Positions 54,794-63,797 of a stretch of 64,000 nucleotides of DNA are shown piece after piece. The DNA is taken from assembly GCA_003417655.1 (NCBI GenBank), contig QVMW01000001.1, forward strand, positions 62,001 to 126,000, given 5' to 3'. Every line of letters begins with the position of its first letter. Within the stretch, counting starts at the first letter, position 1. The notes below the pieces were generated by a model. The model was not told the origin of the DNA. It searched no databases and saw only the letters and a list, made by a program, of their open reading frames with translations. Made by a program: the position numbers and the translations under genes. This DNA is from Rhodobacteraceae bacterium 63075. GTDB taxonomy: Bacteria; Pseudomonadota; Alphaproteobacteria; Rhodobacterales; Rhodobacteraceae.

Positions 54794-55394
54794 GTTTGAC
54801 GGCGACAAGCTGGTGATTGCCAGCCACAATGCGGGCAAGCTGCGGGAGATTGCGGAGCTTCTGACGCCATTTGGCGTCACCGTGAGTTCCGCGGCGGACC
54901 ACGGGTTGGACGAACCGGAGGAGACGGAAAGCACTTTCGCTGGCAACGCGCGTATCAAGGCGCATTTCGCCGCGAAGGGCTCGGGGCTGCCTGCCCTGTC
55001 GGATGACAGCGGGATCAGCGTCGAGGCGCTGGATGGCGCGCCGGGGGTTTACACGGCCGATTGGGCAGAAACAGAGACTGGTCGTGACTTCACCCTGGCG
55101 ATGACGAAGGTCTGGAACCTGCTCGAGGAAAAGGGCGCGCCCGCGCCGCGCAAAGCTGCGTTCAACTGTACGCTCTGCCTCGCCTGGCCTGACGGTCACG
55201 ACGAGATATTCGAAGGGCGTGTCGCGGGGCAGGTGGTCTGGCCGATGCGCGGAGAGCGCGGCTTCGGCTTCGATCCGGTGTTTCTCCCCGCTGGCGAGAG
55301 CGAAACCTTCGGCGAGATGGACCCGGCAAAGAAAAACGCGATGAGCCACCGGAACGATGCGTTCGTAAAGCTCGTGAAGGGCTGTTTTGCGTAG
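54786..55394 (+). CDS. rdgB: XTP/dITP diphosphatase (RdgB/HAM1)
   Basis: Removes non-canonical purine nucleotides (ITP, dITP, XTP). GTG at 54786 gives a 202-residue protein beginning [20 protein letters not shown]. It has [10 protein letters not shown] (phosphate site), [20 protein letters not shown] (about 73-92) and [13 protein letters not shown]. It overlaps rph by eight bases and hemW by eight bases. An 11-of-13 core of the AACAGTCTCTGTT motif lies at 55070-55082 on the opposite strand. Confidence 0.96.
   Translation: MRRFDGDKLVIASHNAGKLREIAELLTPFGVTVSSAADHGLDEPEETESTFAGNARIKAHFAAKGSGLPALSDDSGISVEALDGAPGVYTADWAETETGRDFTLAMTKVWNLLEEKGAPAPRKAAFNCTLCLAWPDGHDEIFEGRVAGQVVWPMRGERGFGFDPVFLPAGESETFGEMDPAKKNAMSHRNDAFVKLVKGCFA
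55070..55082. repeat. AACAGTCTCTGTT-like motif, copy 3 (in rdgB)
   Basis: Reads AACAGAGACTGGT on the plus strand, i.e. matching the reverse complement of the motif at 12 of 13 positions with the 11-base core CAGTCTCTGTT intact. The codons used (GAA-ACA-GAG-ACT) include A/T-ending threonine codons. Confidence 0.55.
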
Positions 55395-56544
55395 CGACTG
55401 GCAGAATGGCGGCTTTGGCATCTACGTGCATTGGCCGTTCTGCGAAGCCAAGTGCCCCTATTGCGATTTCAACAGCCATGTCGCGCGCGAAATCGACCAT
55501 CCGCGCTGGCTCAGAGCCTATCTCAAGGAGATCGAAGCCTATGGCGCGGCGCTGCCGGGGCGCGTCGTTTCGTCGGTTTTCTTCGGAGGCGGCACCCCGA
55601 GCCTGATGCAGCCCGAAGTTGTGGCGGCGGTCATCGAAAAGATCCGCGAGACCTGGCCCATTGCGAACGATCTCGAAGTGACGCTCGAGGCCAATCCCGG
55701 TTCAGTCGAGGCGGGGCGCTTTCGCTCCTATCGGGAGGGGGGTGTCAGCCGCGTGTCCATGGGCGTTCAGGCGCTGAACAATGCCGACCTGCGCGCGCTG
55801 GGCCGGCTGCATTCCGTCGAGGAAGCGCGCGCGGCTTTCGAAACCGCGCGGCACGCTTTCGACCGGGTGAGCTTCGACCTGATCTACGCGCGGCAAAGGC
55901 AGACGCCCGAGAGCTGGCGGCAGGAATTGTCGGAGGCTGTGAACATGGTCGTGGATCACCTTTCGCTTTACCAGCTCACGATCGAGCAGGGCACGGCCTT
56001 TGGCGACAGGTACAATGCGGGGCGGCTAAAGGGCATTCCTGAAGACGACGACGCCGCCCAAATGTATGAAATCACTCAGGAAATAACCCAAAAAGCCGGA
56101 TATGACGCCTATGAGGTGTCCAACCATGCCAGGCCCGGCTCCGAGTGTCGGCACAACATGGTCTACTGGCGCTATGGCGATTATGTCGGGATCGGCCCGG
56201 GCGCGCATGGGCGCATCAGCATCGATGGGAGCCGCTTCGCGACCGAGGCGCTGAAACAACCGAACGCCTGGCTCGAAGCGACCGAGCGAAGCACGGGCGA
56301 GAAGTTGCGCGAAGCGCTGACAGCCGAGGATCAATCCACGGAAATGCTCCTGATGGGGCTGCGGCTGAGCGAGGGGGTATCGATTTCGCGCTTCGAAGCG
56401 CTGGCCGGGAGCCCACTGGACCAAGAGCGAATCACCGAACTCGACGAGCTTGGCGTTCTCGGTGTTTCGGGCGACAAGCTGATGGCAACGCAGAAGGGGC
56501 GTTTCGTGCTCAATTCCGTTCTTGCCAAGCTTCTGGGGGGCTAG
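55387..56544 (+). CDS. hemW: radical SAM heme chaperone HemW
   Basis: HemW is a radical-SAM protein related to HemN that binds haem and delivers it to acceptor proteins. The 385-residue protein has the cluster motif at C19, C23 and C26 (CEAKCPYC), followed by [23 protein letters not shown], the glycine-rich [11 protein letters not shown] and [17 protein letters not shown]. Coproporphyrinogen-oxidase activity is not expected, because the cysteine spacing and SAM domain are HemW-like. The start is TTG at 55387, overlapping rdgB by eight bases. With hemH and hemJ at the ends, it adds to the haem theme of this window. Confidence 0.93.
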   Translation: MRSDWQNGGFGIYVHWPFCEAKCPYCDFNSHVAREIDHPRWLRAYLKEIEAYGAALPGRVVSSVFFGGGTPSLMQPEVVAAVIEKIRETWPIANDLEVTLEANPGSVEAGRFRSYREGGVSRVSMGVQALNNADLRALGRLHSVEEARAAFETARHAFDRVSFDLIYARQRQTPESWRQELSEAVNMVVDHLSLYQLTIEQGTAFGDRYNAGRLKGIPEDDDAAQMYEITQEITQKAGYDAYEVSNHARPGSECRHNMVYWRYGDYVGIGPGAHGRISIDGSRFATEALKQPNAWLEATERSTGEKLREALTAEDQSTEMLLMGLRLSEGVSISRFEALAGSPLDQERITELDELGVLGVSGDKLMATQKGRFVLNSVLAKLLGG

Positions 56545-56545
56545 G

Positions 56546-56896
56546 ATGCGCCTTCTCTGGCTCTCTTTCGGGCTGATTTGCGTGGCGGCAGCGATGATCG
56601 GCGTCATTCTGCCGCTGATCCCGACAGTGCCGTTTCTTCTGCTCGCAACATTCTGCTTCGCGCGCTCGTCCGAGCGGCTGCATCACTGGCTTGTAACACA
56701 CAAACGCTTCGGGCCTAGCATCGAGGACTGGAATGATCGCGGCGCCATACGGCCGACGGCGAAACGCCTCGCGACCGTCTCTATCATAGCGGTTTTCGCG
56801 CTTTCTCTGGTCATGCAGCTTCGCCCGACGATCCTCTTGGTTCAGGCCGTAACTCTGGGCGTGGTGCTGGTTTTCATCTGGACACGGCCGAATTGA
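56546..56896 (+). CDS. DUF454 small membrane protein
   Basis: 116-residue membrane protein of the YbaN/DUF454 family. The N-terminal hydrophobic segment LWLSFGLICVAAAMIGVILP is followed by the family signature LPLIPTVPFLLLATFCFARS, HHWLVTHKRFGPSIEDWNDR, and a further pair of helices (ATVSIIAVFALSLVM, ILLVQAVTLGVVLVFI). The function is unknown. It starts two bases after hemW and its stop abuts parB, so no room is left for a terminator. Confidence 0.85.
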   Translation: MRLLWLSFGLICVAAAMIGVILPLIPTVPFLLLATFCFARSSERLHHWLVTHKRFGPSIEDWNDRGAIRPTAKRLATVSIIAVFALSLVMQLRPTILLVQAVTLGVVLVFIWTRPN

Positions 56897-57787
56897 TCAG
56901 GTGAGTTTTCCGCAAAGCTCGTCGAGCTGATCCAGAGAGCTATAGCTGATTGTCACCTGGCCTGACTCGCCAGACGGCGAATGATTGATCGTGACTTTCA
57001 TGCCGAGATTGGCGGAGAGATCACCTTCCAGCGCCTTCGTATCCGCATCTTTCTCCGCTGCGGGCTTCGAGGCTTTGGCCTTTTTCGCGGGCTCAGAGCC
57101 TTTCTTGGCCAATTGTTCGGCAGCGCGCACCGAAAGCCCCTTTTTCACGATCTCCCTGGCAAGCCGCACGGGATCATCCGAAGTGATGAGCGCGCGCGCG
57201 TGGCCGGAAGAGAGCTTGCCTTCGGAAAGCAGTTTGCGCACCTCCTCTGGCAAGCCGAGCAGGCGCATCTGGTTGGCGATGTGGCTTCTGCTTTTGCCAA
57301 GCGCGCGGGCGAGCTTATCCTGTGTATGCCCGAATTTGTCGATCAGCTGCCGATAACCGGCCGCCTCTTCGACGGGGTTCAGATCGGCGCGCTGGATGTT
57401 CTCGATGATCGCGACCTCCAGAACCTCTGTATCGTCAAATTCTTTAATTATTACAGGGACTTCATGGAGACTGGCCTGTTGCGCGGCGCGCCAGCGGCGC
57501 TCGCCCGCGACAATCTCGTATGTGCCATCCTTCTCGGGATGCGGCCGAACGATCAGGGGCTGGATGATGCCCTTCTCACGAATGGAGTTGGCCAGATCAT
57601 CCAGCTTTTCTGTCTCGAAGCTCCGGCGCGGCTGGTCCGGGTTGGGCGCGACCCGTTCGATCGGGACGGTTTGATCCGTGCGCGTCGGCGCGGCCTGCTC
57701 TTCGGTGGCCTCTTCGGACGGCATCTCCGCCATGAGCGCGGAAAGGCCGCGGCCCAGCCCTCGGGATTTATTCTTCTTGTCTGCCAC
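56897..57787 (-). CDS. parB: chromosome-partitioning protein ParB
   Basis: ParB is a CTP-dependent clamp that loads at parS and spreads to segregate the chromosome. The 296-residue protein has an N-terminal ParA-interacting segment (KNKSRGLGRGLSALMAEM), the CTP-binding GERRWRAAQQASL and IVENIQRADLNP-like box (IIENIQRADLNPVEEAAGYR), the helix-turn-helix (LARALGKSRSHIANQMRLLG) and a C-terminal dimerisation domain. The start is GTG at 57787 with AGGAGG five bases upstream. Two perfect parS sites lie 1.4 and 3.3 kb upstream. Confidence 0.98.
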   Translation of the reverse strand: MADKKNKSRGLGRGLSALMAEMPSEEATEEQAAPTRTDQTVPIERVAPNPDQPRRSFETEKLDDLANSIREKGIIQPLIVRPHPEKDGTYEIVAGERRWRAAQQASLHEVPVIIKEFDDTEVLEVAIIENIQRADLNPVEEAAGYRQLIDKFGHTQDKLARALGKSRSHIANQMRLLGLPEEVRKLLSEGKLSSGHARALITSDDPVRLAREIVKKGLSVRAAEQLAKKGSEPAKKAKASKPAAEKDADTKALEGDLSANLGMKVTINHSPSGESGQVTISYSSLDQLDELCGKLT

Positions 57788-57796
57788 GTCAGCCTC

Positions 57797-58597
57797 CTAT
57801 CGGGCGTTTTTCTGCATGACTTCGCGGGCCAGGGCGCGGTAGGCCATGGCCCCTTTCGAAGTCGGATCATAGCTTAGAACCGGCATCGCGAAAGACGGCG
57901 CCTCGCTCACACGCACATTTCGCGGAATCATCGTCTTGAAAACCAGATCGCCCAAGTTGTCGCGCGCATCCTGCTCTACCTGCTGGGAGAGGTTGTTGCG
58001 GCTGTCGAACATCGTCAGCGCGACACCCTCGATGCGCAGATCGGGATTTGCCGACTCGCGGATCTCGCGGACGGTGAGAAGGAGTTGCGAAAGCCCTTCA
58101 AGCGCGAAGAACTCCGATTGCAACGGCACGAGAACGGAATCGCTCGCGACCATCGCGTTGACCGTCAGCAGGTTGAGCGAGGGAGGGCAGTCGATCAGAA
58201 TGTAATCGAAGCTGTAGCCGTCGATCGCGGGCTGCCGCAGCGCATCTCGCAGGAGGTAGCTTCGCTTTTCGCTGGAATAGAGCTCGATATCAGCTGAGCT
58301 CAGATCGACAGTGGCCGGCACGATGCTGATATTCTTCGTATCGGTCGGCTGGATGATCGAGGCCAGCGGCGTGTCTTCCAGCAGAAGATCATAGGTCGTG
58401 AACTTTCGCTTTTCCAGCTCGATCCCGAGCCCTGTCGATGCGTTACCTTGCGGGTCGAGGTCAACAAGCAGGACGTTTTGCCCGGCTTCGGCCAGCGCTG
58501 CTGCGAGGTTGATCGCTGAGGTCGTCTTTCCGACGCCGCCTTTCTGGTTCGCCACGGCGATGATCTTGGGGGCAGGCGGGCGCGACAAGTCAGACAC
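57797..58597 (-). CDS. parA: chromosome-partitioning ATPase ParA
   Basis: Walker-type ATPase of 266 residues that moves ParB-parS complexes along the nucleoid. It begins [20 protein letters not shown] with the deviant Walker A KGGVGKTT at about 19-26; LLVDLDPQGNASTGLG and YILIDCPPSLNLLTVNAM follow. GTG at 58597 has GAAGGAG six bases upstream and overlaps rsmG by eight bases; earlier in-frame codons are less likely. parB follows nine bases later. Confidence 0.98.
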   Translation of the reverse strand: MSDLSRPPAPKIIAVANQKGGVGKTTSAINLAAALAEAGQNVLLVDLDPQGNASTGLGIELEKRKFTTYDLLLEDTPLASIIQPTDTKNISIVPATVDLSSADIELYSSEKRSYLLRDALRQPAIDGYSFDYILIDCPPSLNLLTVNAMVASDSVLVPLQSEFFALEGLSQLLLTVREIRESANPDLRIEGVALTMFDSRNNLSQQVEQDARDNLGDLVFKTMIPRNVRVSEAPSFAMPVLSYDPTSKGAMAYRALAREVMQKNAR

Positions 58598-59183
58598 GTT
58601 TGGCTCCTTCGATTTCAAGCAGAACCGCGTCCGGCTCGGTAAGACTTTGTATCGTATCTAGCTCGAAATTCCACTGCTTTCTCGCGTCTTCCACTTCGCT
58701 TCGCCAGCTGCGCCCCTTTAGGAAAAGCGCGCGGCCTTCCGGGTTCAGATGTCTTTCGCAATGGGCAAGAAGCATCGGCAGATCGGCAAGAGCGCGCGCT
58801 GTAATGATATCAGCGTTCTGCGGAGGGGCCTGCTCGATCCTGTCGGTTATGACAGTTGCTTTTGTTTCGATCTCCCGCAAAACCGTCCGCAGGAAGGCCG
58901 ATTTGCGCTGATCGCTCTCGATGAGCACCGTTTCCAAAGGATATCCGCGCTCGCCAGCGAGGATCGCGATGACCAGACCGGGGAAACCGCCACCGCTGCC
59001 GAGATCGACAAGCCTCGTTGTTTCCTTGGGAATTCGCTTAAAAACTTGGGCGGAATCTTCGAAATGCCTCGCTCGGAGATCCGCAAGTGTCGATTTGGCG
59101 ACGAGGTTGATCTTCGGGTTCCACTTGCGGAGCGTTGCTTCGTAGTGTTCCAGCTTGTCCGATGTTTCACGTGAAACATTCAT
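58590..59183 (-). CDS. rsmG: 16S rRNA (guanine527-N7)-methyltransferase RsmG
   Basis: Class I methyltransferase (GidB) that modifies G527 of 16S rRNA; loss gives low-level streptomycin resistance. The 197-residue protein has motif [21 protein letters not shown] (about 57-76), with [13 protein letters not shown] and [20 protein letters not shown] downstream. Codons 3-8 (VSRETS) are written across a parS site, which fixes the N-terminus [16 protein letters not shown] overlap with mnmG and eight-base overlap with parA couple all three. Confidence 0.97.
   Translation of the reverse strand: MNVSRETSDKLEHYEATLRKWNPKINLVAKSTLADLRARHFEDSAQVFKRIPKETTRLVDLGSGGGFPGLVIAILAGERGYPLETVLIESDQRKSAFLRTVLREIETKATVITDRIEQAPPQNADIITARALADLPMLLAHCERHLNPEGRALFLKGRSWRSEVEDARKQWNFELDTIQSLTEPDAVLLEIEGAKRV
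59163..59178. other. parS site 1
   Basis: TGTTTCACGTGAAACA, the perfect 16-bp palindrome recognised by ParB, inside codons 2-7 of rsmG. It lies 0.6 kb from parA. Confidence 0.95.
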
Positions 59184-61057
59184 GCGGATTTCGCCCGCTC
59201 GGACTGCCGCAGCTTAGCCAGAAGCAGCGCGATGGCGGCCGGCGTCATGCCGTCAATGCGCGCTGCCTGGGCGAGGTTTTGCGGCCTGGTGGCCACGAGC
59301 TTGGATTTAAGCTCGTTGGACAGACCATCGAGCGGACCATAGTCGAAATCCGAGGGGATCTTGTGATTCTCGTCACGCTTCATCGATTCCACATCGCGCT
59401 TCTGACGCTCGATATAGTTGGCGTAAAGCGCGTCCTTCTCGAGCTGGCCACGGGTTTCCGCATCGATACGCGCGAGCGACTCATCAAGCGAGACAACAGT
59501 ATCGAAATCAACATCTGGAAAGGCGAGCAGCTGGTAGGCGCTGCGCTTCGATCCGTCCTGGTTGACCTTGAGGCCGGCATCCTTGAGCGCACGCGGTGTG
59601 AAAAGCTGCGACTCGAGCGCCTCCTTGCCAGCAGCGAGGCGCCCCATCTTGTTCTCGAAGGCTGAAACGCGCGGCTCCTCGCAGCATTCAAGCGCAATCG
59701 CCAAGGGCGTCAGTCGTTGATCCGCGTTGTCTGCGCGCAGCGAAAGGCGGAACTCGGCGCGCGATGTGAACATGCGATAGGGCTCCGTCACGCCGCGCGT
59801 GACCAGATCGTCTATCATGACGCCGATATAGCTCTCCGAGCGGCTGAAGGTCACTTCATCCTTGCCCAGAACGGCGCAAGCGGCGTTCAGACCGGCCACG
59901 AGTCCTTGCGCTGCGGCCTCTTCATAGCCTGTAGTTCCATTGATCTGTCCCGCAAGAAACAGGCCTCGGGCCTCCTTGAGCCTGAGCGAGAGCGTCAAGG
60001 CGCGGGGGTCGATATAATCATATTCGATAGCATAGCCAGGCTGAAGAATCTTTGCATTCTCAAGCCCGTAGATCGAATGAACATAGGCTTCCTGAACGTC
60101 TTCGGGCAGGGAAGTGCTTATGCCGTTGGGATAAACGGTGGAAACATCGAGCCCTTCCGGCTCAAGGAAGATCTGGTGAGACTCCTTTTCCGCGAACCGG
60201 ACGATCTTGTCTTCGATGGAGGGGCAATAGCGGGGGCCAACCCCGTCGATATGCCCGCCATACATCGCCGAGCGAGCGAGGTTTTTCTCGATAATCTCGT
60301 GGGTATTGCTATTCGTGTGGGTGATCCCGCAAGACACCTGCTGCGCTTCCGGCGCATGAGACAAGAATGAAAACATCGTCGGATCGTCATCGCCGGGCTG
60401 CATTTCAAGTTTGTCCCAGGCGATCGTCGATCCATCGAGGCGCGGCGGCGTGCCCGTTTTGAGGCGCCCCTTTGGCAGACCGAAACCATCCATGCGCTCC
60501 GCAAGACGAACGGAAGGCTTGTCACCCATCCGACCACCTGCATAGGCCACGTCACCAATGTGAATAATACCGCGCAGGAATGTCCCTGTGGTCAGAATGA
60601 CTTCCTGCGCGGAAATCTCGGTGCCGTCAGCGAGGATAACGCCGGCAACATCCGGCCCCTGCATCAGAAAATCGGTCGTTTCGCCCAAGATCACCGACAG
60701 GTTCGAGCGCGCGCGTGTCTCCGCGAGCATGGATTTGCGGTAGATATCCCTGTCCTGTTGAGCGCGCGGGCCTTGCACGGCGGGCCCCTTGCGGCGATTG
60801 AGCAGGCGAAACTGGATACCGGCCTTGTCAGACATCCGGCCCATGACGCCGTCCATCGCATCGATCTCGCGAACGAGATGCCCCTTTCCAAGGCCGCCCA
60901 TGGCCGGATTGCAGGACATCGTGCCGATATCCTCTTCGCGTAATGTCACAAGAGCGGTGCGCACGCCCATACGGGCCGCGGCATGGGCCGCTTCCGTGCC
61001 GGCATGGCCGCCGCCGACGACAATCACATCGAAATCACGATGTTTCACGTGAAACAC
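59180..61057 (-). CDS. mnmG: tRNA uridine-34 carboxymethylaminomethyl enzyme MnmG
   Basis: FAD-dependent partner of MnmE (GidA) that modifies U34 of several tRNAs. The 625-residue protein has the dinucleotide fold [40 protein letters not shown], a cysteine-containing region near the tRNA site, and the C-terminal helical domain ([14 protein letters not shown]). The frame runs from GTG at 61057 ([10 protein letters not shown]), whose codons 1-6 are parS. A second GTG at 61048 has GAGGAG eight bases upstream and may be the true start. Confidence 0.96.
   Translation of the reverse strand: MFHVKHRDFDVIVVGGGHAGTEAAHAAARMGVRTALVTLREEDIGTMSCNPAMGGLGKGHLVREIDAMDGVMGRMSDKAGIQFRLLNRRKGPAVQGPRAQQDRDIYRKSMLAETRARSNLSVILGETTDFLMQGPDVAGVILADGTEISAQEVILTTGTFLRGIIHIGDVAYAGGRMGDKPSVRLAERMDGFGLPKGRLKTGTPPRLDGSTIAWDKLEMQPGDDDPTMFSFLSHAPEAQQVSCGITHTNSNTHEIIEKNLARSAMYGGHIDGVGPRYCPSIEDKIVRFAEKESHQIFLEPEGLDVSTVYPNGISTSLPEDVQEAYVHSIYGLENAKILQPGYAIEYDYIDPRALTLSLRLKEARGLFLAGQINGTTGYEEAAAQGLVAGLNAACAVLGKDEVTFSRSESYIGVMIDDLVTRGVTEPYRMFTSRAEFRLSLRADNADQRLTPLAIALECCEEPRVSAFENKMGRLAAGKEALESQLFTPRALKDAGLKVNQDGSKRSAYQLLAFPDVDFDTVVSLDESLARIDAETRGQLEKDALYANYIERQKRDVESMKRDENHKIPSDFDYGPLDGLSNELKSKLVATRPQNLAQAARIDGMTPAAIALLLAKLRQSERAKSA
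61041..61056. other. parS site 2
   Basis: A second perfect TGTTTCACGTGAAACA, at the start of mnmG between its ribosome-binding site and the body of the gene. Confidence 0.95.
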
Positions 61058-61060
61058 TCC

Positions 61061-62347
61061 TCACTTGCCGAGACAAAAGCTGGAAAACACATCATCCAGG
61101 ATATTCTCGATATCAACACGTCCAATCAGAAGGTTGAGCGCAGCCAAGGCTTCTCTCAGCTCTTCGGCAGCAATATCGGTGGATTCGGCCTCCGAAGCAA
61201 TGAGGCTCCGCGCATTGGCCAGAGATTGAAGGCATTTCTCCATCGCTGCCCTATGCCGCTCGCGCGTCGCAAGCCCGGCCCGGGAGGTCTTGTCCTGCAA
61301 GCGGCTTCCAATCTGTTCGACAAGGTCCGAGACCCCCTGACCCGTCTTGCCGCTGATCGCGCCGGAGGGGTCGGCCAGCATATCGGCCTTGGCGCGCAGC
61401 ACGATATCTTCCTCGCCAGGGGTGAATTCGGGTTCCACGCCATCCCCCACGAGAAAAACCCGCAGGTCAGCCGCCTCGGCGCGGGCCCGAGCACGGGCAA
61501 CACCGATCTTTTCGACCTGATCTTCGGTATCGCGCAGACCAGCCGTGTCGAGCACGGTCACCGGCAGCCCGGCAAGCTCCATGCGCACTTCGATCACATC
61601 GCGCGTCGTCCCGGCCACTTCAGAAGTGATGGCCGCATCGCGACCGGCCAACGCGTTGAGCAAGGTGGATTTGCCCACGTTCGGCGCGCCGATGATGGCA
61701 ACCTCAAAGCCTGAGCGGATGCGCTCCGCTGCGCCAAAGCCATCCACCTGCGCCTGCATCTCCTGCGCGACATCATCAACCAGCTCAAGCACCTCGGGGG
61801 TCACATCGACCGGAACTTCCTCATCGACGAAATCAATCGTGACCGTGAGCAGGGCAGAGGCGCGGACGAGCTGCGCGCGCCAACCCTCTGCTCTCTCTCC
61901 AAGGCCACCCGAGAAAAGCCGGAGCGCTTGCTGACGCTGGACTTCCGTTTCCGATTCGATCAGGTCGGCCAGCCCTTCGACCTGGGCCAGATCAAGGCGA
62001 CCATTTGCCAGGGCGCGGCGTGTGAATTCCCCCGGCTCGGCGATCCGCAAGCCGTCCATGTGGCCAAGCTCGTCCAACAACGCGTTGACGACAGCGACGC
62101 TGCCATGGGTTTGCAGCTCGACGACAGCTTCGCCCGTGAAGCTTGCTTTTTCTTCGAAACGGATCACCAGCGCTTCGTCGATCTTCTCGCCCAACGCGCC
62201 GCGCAGAACGCGCAGCCCGACAGCGCGCGGCTCGGGCAGGCTTCCAGCCAGGCGAAAGGCCGCATCAAAGGCATCCGGACCCGAAATGCGGATCACGGAC
62301 ACGCCGGCCTTACCCGGCGCGCTCGCCAAGGCAAAAATCGTATCCAT
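61061..62347 (-). CDS. mnmE: tRNA-modification GTPase MnmE
   Basis: GTPase that works with MnmG on U34 of tRNA. The 428-residue protein has the N-terminal folate-binding domain (DTIFALASAPGKAGVSVIR, and GEFTRRALANGRLDLAQVEG), the G domain inserted in a helical domain (G1 GAPNVGKSTLLNAL at about 222, the switch DTAGLRDTEDQVEKIG) and the C-terminal catalytic tail CLGK, where most homologues have CIGK. The stop is three bases before the mnmG frame. Confidence 0.97.
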   Translation of the reverse strand: MDTIFALASAPGKAGVSVIRISGPDAFDAAFRLAGSLPEPRAVGLRVLRGALGEKIDEALVIRFEEKASFTGEAVVELQTHGSVAVVNALLDELGHMDGLRIAEPGEFTRRALANGRLDLAQVEGLADLIESETEVQRQQALRLFSGGLGERAEGWRAQLVRASALLTVTIDFVDEEVPVDVTPEVLELVDDVAQEMQAQVDGFGAAERIRSGFEVAIIGAPNVGKSTLLNALAGRDAAITSEVAGTTRDVIEVRMELAGLPVTVLDTAGLRDTEDQVEKIGVARARARAEAADLRVFLVGDGVEPEFTPGEEDIVLRAKADMLADPSGAISGKTGQGVSDLVEQIGSRLQDKTSRAGLATRERHRAAMEKCLQSLANARSLIASEAESTDIAAEELREALAALNLLIGRVDIENILDDVFSSFCLGK

Positions 62348-62375
62348 CTGGTTAACCTGTTGTTTTACAACGGTT

Positions 62376-63647
62376 TTACGTGTTCATCGAGTCAAAGAAC
62401 TCAGAATTCGTCTTGGTCTGCTTGAGCTTGCCGAGCAGGAACTCGATCGCGTCGGTCGTGCCCATCGGGTTGAGAATCCGGCGCAGGACAAATGTTTTCT
62501 GCATGTCCTTGGCATCGACCAGCAGATCTTCTTTCCGCGTGCCGGACTTGAGAATGTCCATGGCCGGGAAGATCCGCTTGTCGGCGACTTTCCGGTCAAG
62601 AACGATCTCTGAGTTACCCGTGCCCTTGAACTCTTCGAAGATGACCTCGTCCATCCGCGAGCCCGTCTCGATCAGGCCTGTCGCGATGATGGTGAGCGAG
62701 CCGCCTTCCTCGATGTTCCGGGCCGCGCCGAAGAAACGCTTGGGACGCTGGAGCGCATTCGCATCGACACCGCCTGTGAGAACCTTGCCCGAGGAGGGCA
62801 CAACCGTGTTGTAGGCGCGGCCAAGGCGCGTGATCGAATCGAGCAGGATGACGACATCGCGCTTGTGCTCGACAAGCCGCTTGGCCTTTTCGATCACCAT
62901 CTCGGCGACGGCAACGTGACGCGTGGCCGGCTCGTCGAATGTCGAGGAGATGACCTCGCCCTTTACCGAGCGCTGCATGTCGGTCACTTCCTCGGGGCGC
63001 TCATCGATCAGCAGAACGATGAGATAGCACTCGGGGTGGTTCGCCGCGATGCTCTGGGCGATGTTCTGCAAGAGAACCGTCTTGCCCGTGCGCGGCGGCG
63101 CCATGACGAGCGAGCGCTGGCCCTTGCCGATCGGCGCGACGAGGTCGATGATACGGGCCGATTTGTCCTTGATCGTCGGATCTTCGATTTCCATCGTGAG
63201 GCGCTCGTCGGGGTAGAGCGGCGTCAGGTTGTCGAAGGCGATCTTGTGGCGGGCCTTCTCAGGCTCTTCGAAGTTGATCTTGGTGACATTCGTCAGCGCG
63301 AAATAGCGCTCGTTGTCTTCGGGCTGTTTCAAATAGCCTTCGATCGTGTCGCCCGTGCGCAGCGAGAACTTCCGGATGATCTCGGGTGACAGGTAGATGT
63401 CGTCAGGGCCGGGCAGATAGTTGGCCTCGGGCGCGCGCAGGAAGCCGAAACCGTCCTGAAGCACTTCGAGAACACCGTCGCCGCTGATCATCCAGCCTTC
63501 TTCCGCGCGCTCCTTGAGGATCGAGTACATGATCTCGCCCTTGCGCATGGTGGAGGCGTTTTCGACTTCGAGCTCCTCGGCGAGGGTGACGAGCTCCTTG
63601 GGGCTCATGGCCTTGAGTTCAGCGAGATTGAGATGTTCTTGTGTCAT
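62376..63647 (-). CDS. rho: transcription termination factor Rho
   Basis: Hexameric RNA helicase that ends transcripts. The 423-residue protein (ATG at 63647, AAAGG seven bases upstream) has the N-terminal helical domain ([20 protein letters not shown]), the cold-shock-like RNA-binding domain with [20 protein letters not shown] (about 66-85), Walker [15 protein letters not shown] (about 180), [20 protein letters not shown] Walker B ([16 protein letters not shown]) and the Q/R-loops ([13 protein letters not shown]). A promoter with a symmetric operator-like repeat is found upstream. Confidence 0.98.
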   Translation of the reverse strand: MTQEHLNLAELKAMSPKELVTLAEELEVENASTMRKGEIMYSILKERAEEGWMISGDGVLEVLQDGFGFLRAPEANYLPGPDDIYLSPEIIRKFSLRTGDTIEGYLKQPEDNERYFALTNVTKINFEEPEKARHKIAFDNLTPLYPDERLTMEIEDPTIKDKSARIIDLVAPIGKGQRSLVMAPPRTGKTVLLQNIAQSIAANHPECYLIVLLIDERPEEVTDMQRSVKGEVISSTFDEPATRHVAVAEMVIEKAKRLVEHKRDVVILLDSITRLGRAYNTVVPSSGKVLTGGVDANALQRPKRFFGAARNIEEGGSLTIIATGLIETGSRMDEVIFEEFKGTGNSEIVLDRKVADKRIFPAMDILKSGTRKEDLLVDAKDMQKTFVLRRILNPMGTTDAIEFLLGKLKQTKTNSEFFDSMNT

Positions 63648-63745
63648 GGGAATGCCTTTCAGCCTCACAGGCCCGCTCTGGCGGGGGCTGGACGATATGT
63701 TGATCTGGAATGACCTGTTGCTCCCGGACGGGCAGGCTTGGAGAC

Positions 63746-63774
63746 GAGATAGGCCTTGTGGGCTCTCAAGTCAA
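63746..63774 (-). promoter_or_regulatory. sigma-70 promoter of rho
   Basis: On the minus strand TTGACT (63774-63769) precedes TATCTC (63751-63746) by 17 bases, about 100 bases before the rho start codon. Confidence 0.55.
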
Positions 63775-63787
63775 TCGGGCTTGAGAG
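63763..63787. promoter_or_regulatory. operator-like inverted repeat over rho -35 box
   Basis: CTCTCAAG (63763-63770) and CTTGAGAG (63780-63787) are perfect inverted arms around a 9-base centre. The -35 box overlaps one arm and the centre. No T-run follows on either strand, so it is not a clear terminator for hemJ. Confidence 0.5.
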
Positions 63788-63797
63788 GATGCCGCGC

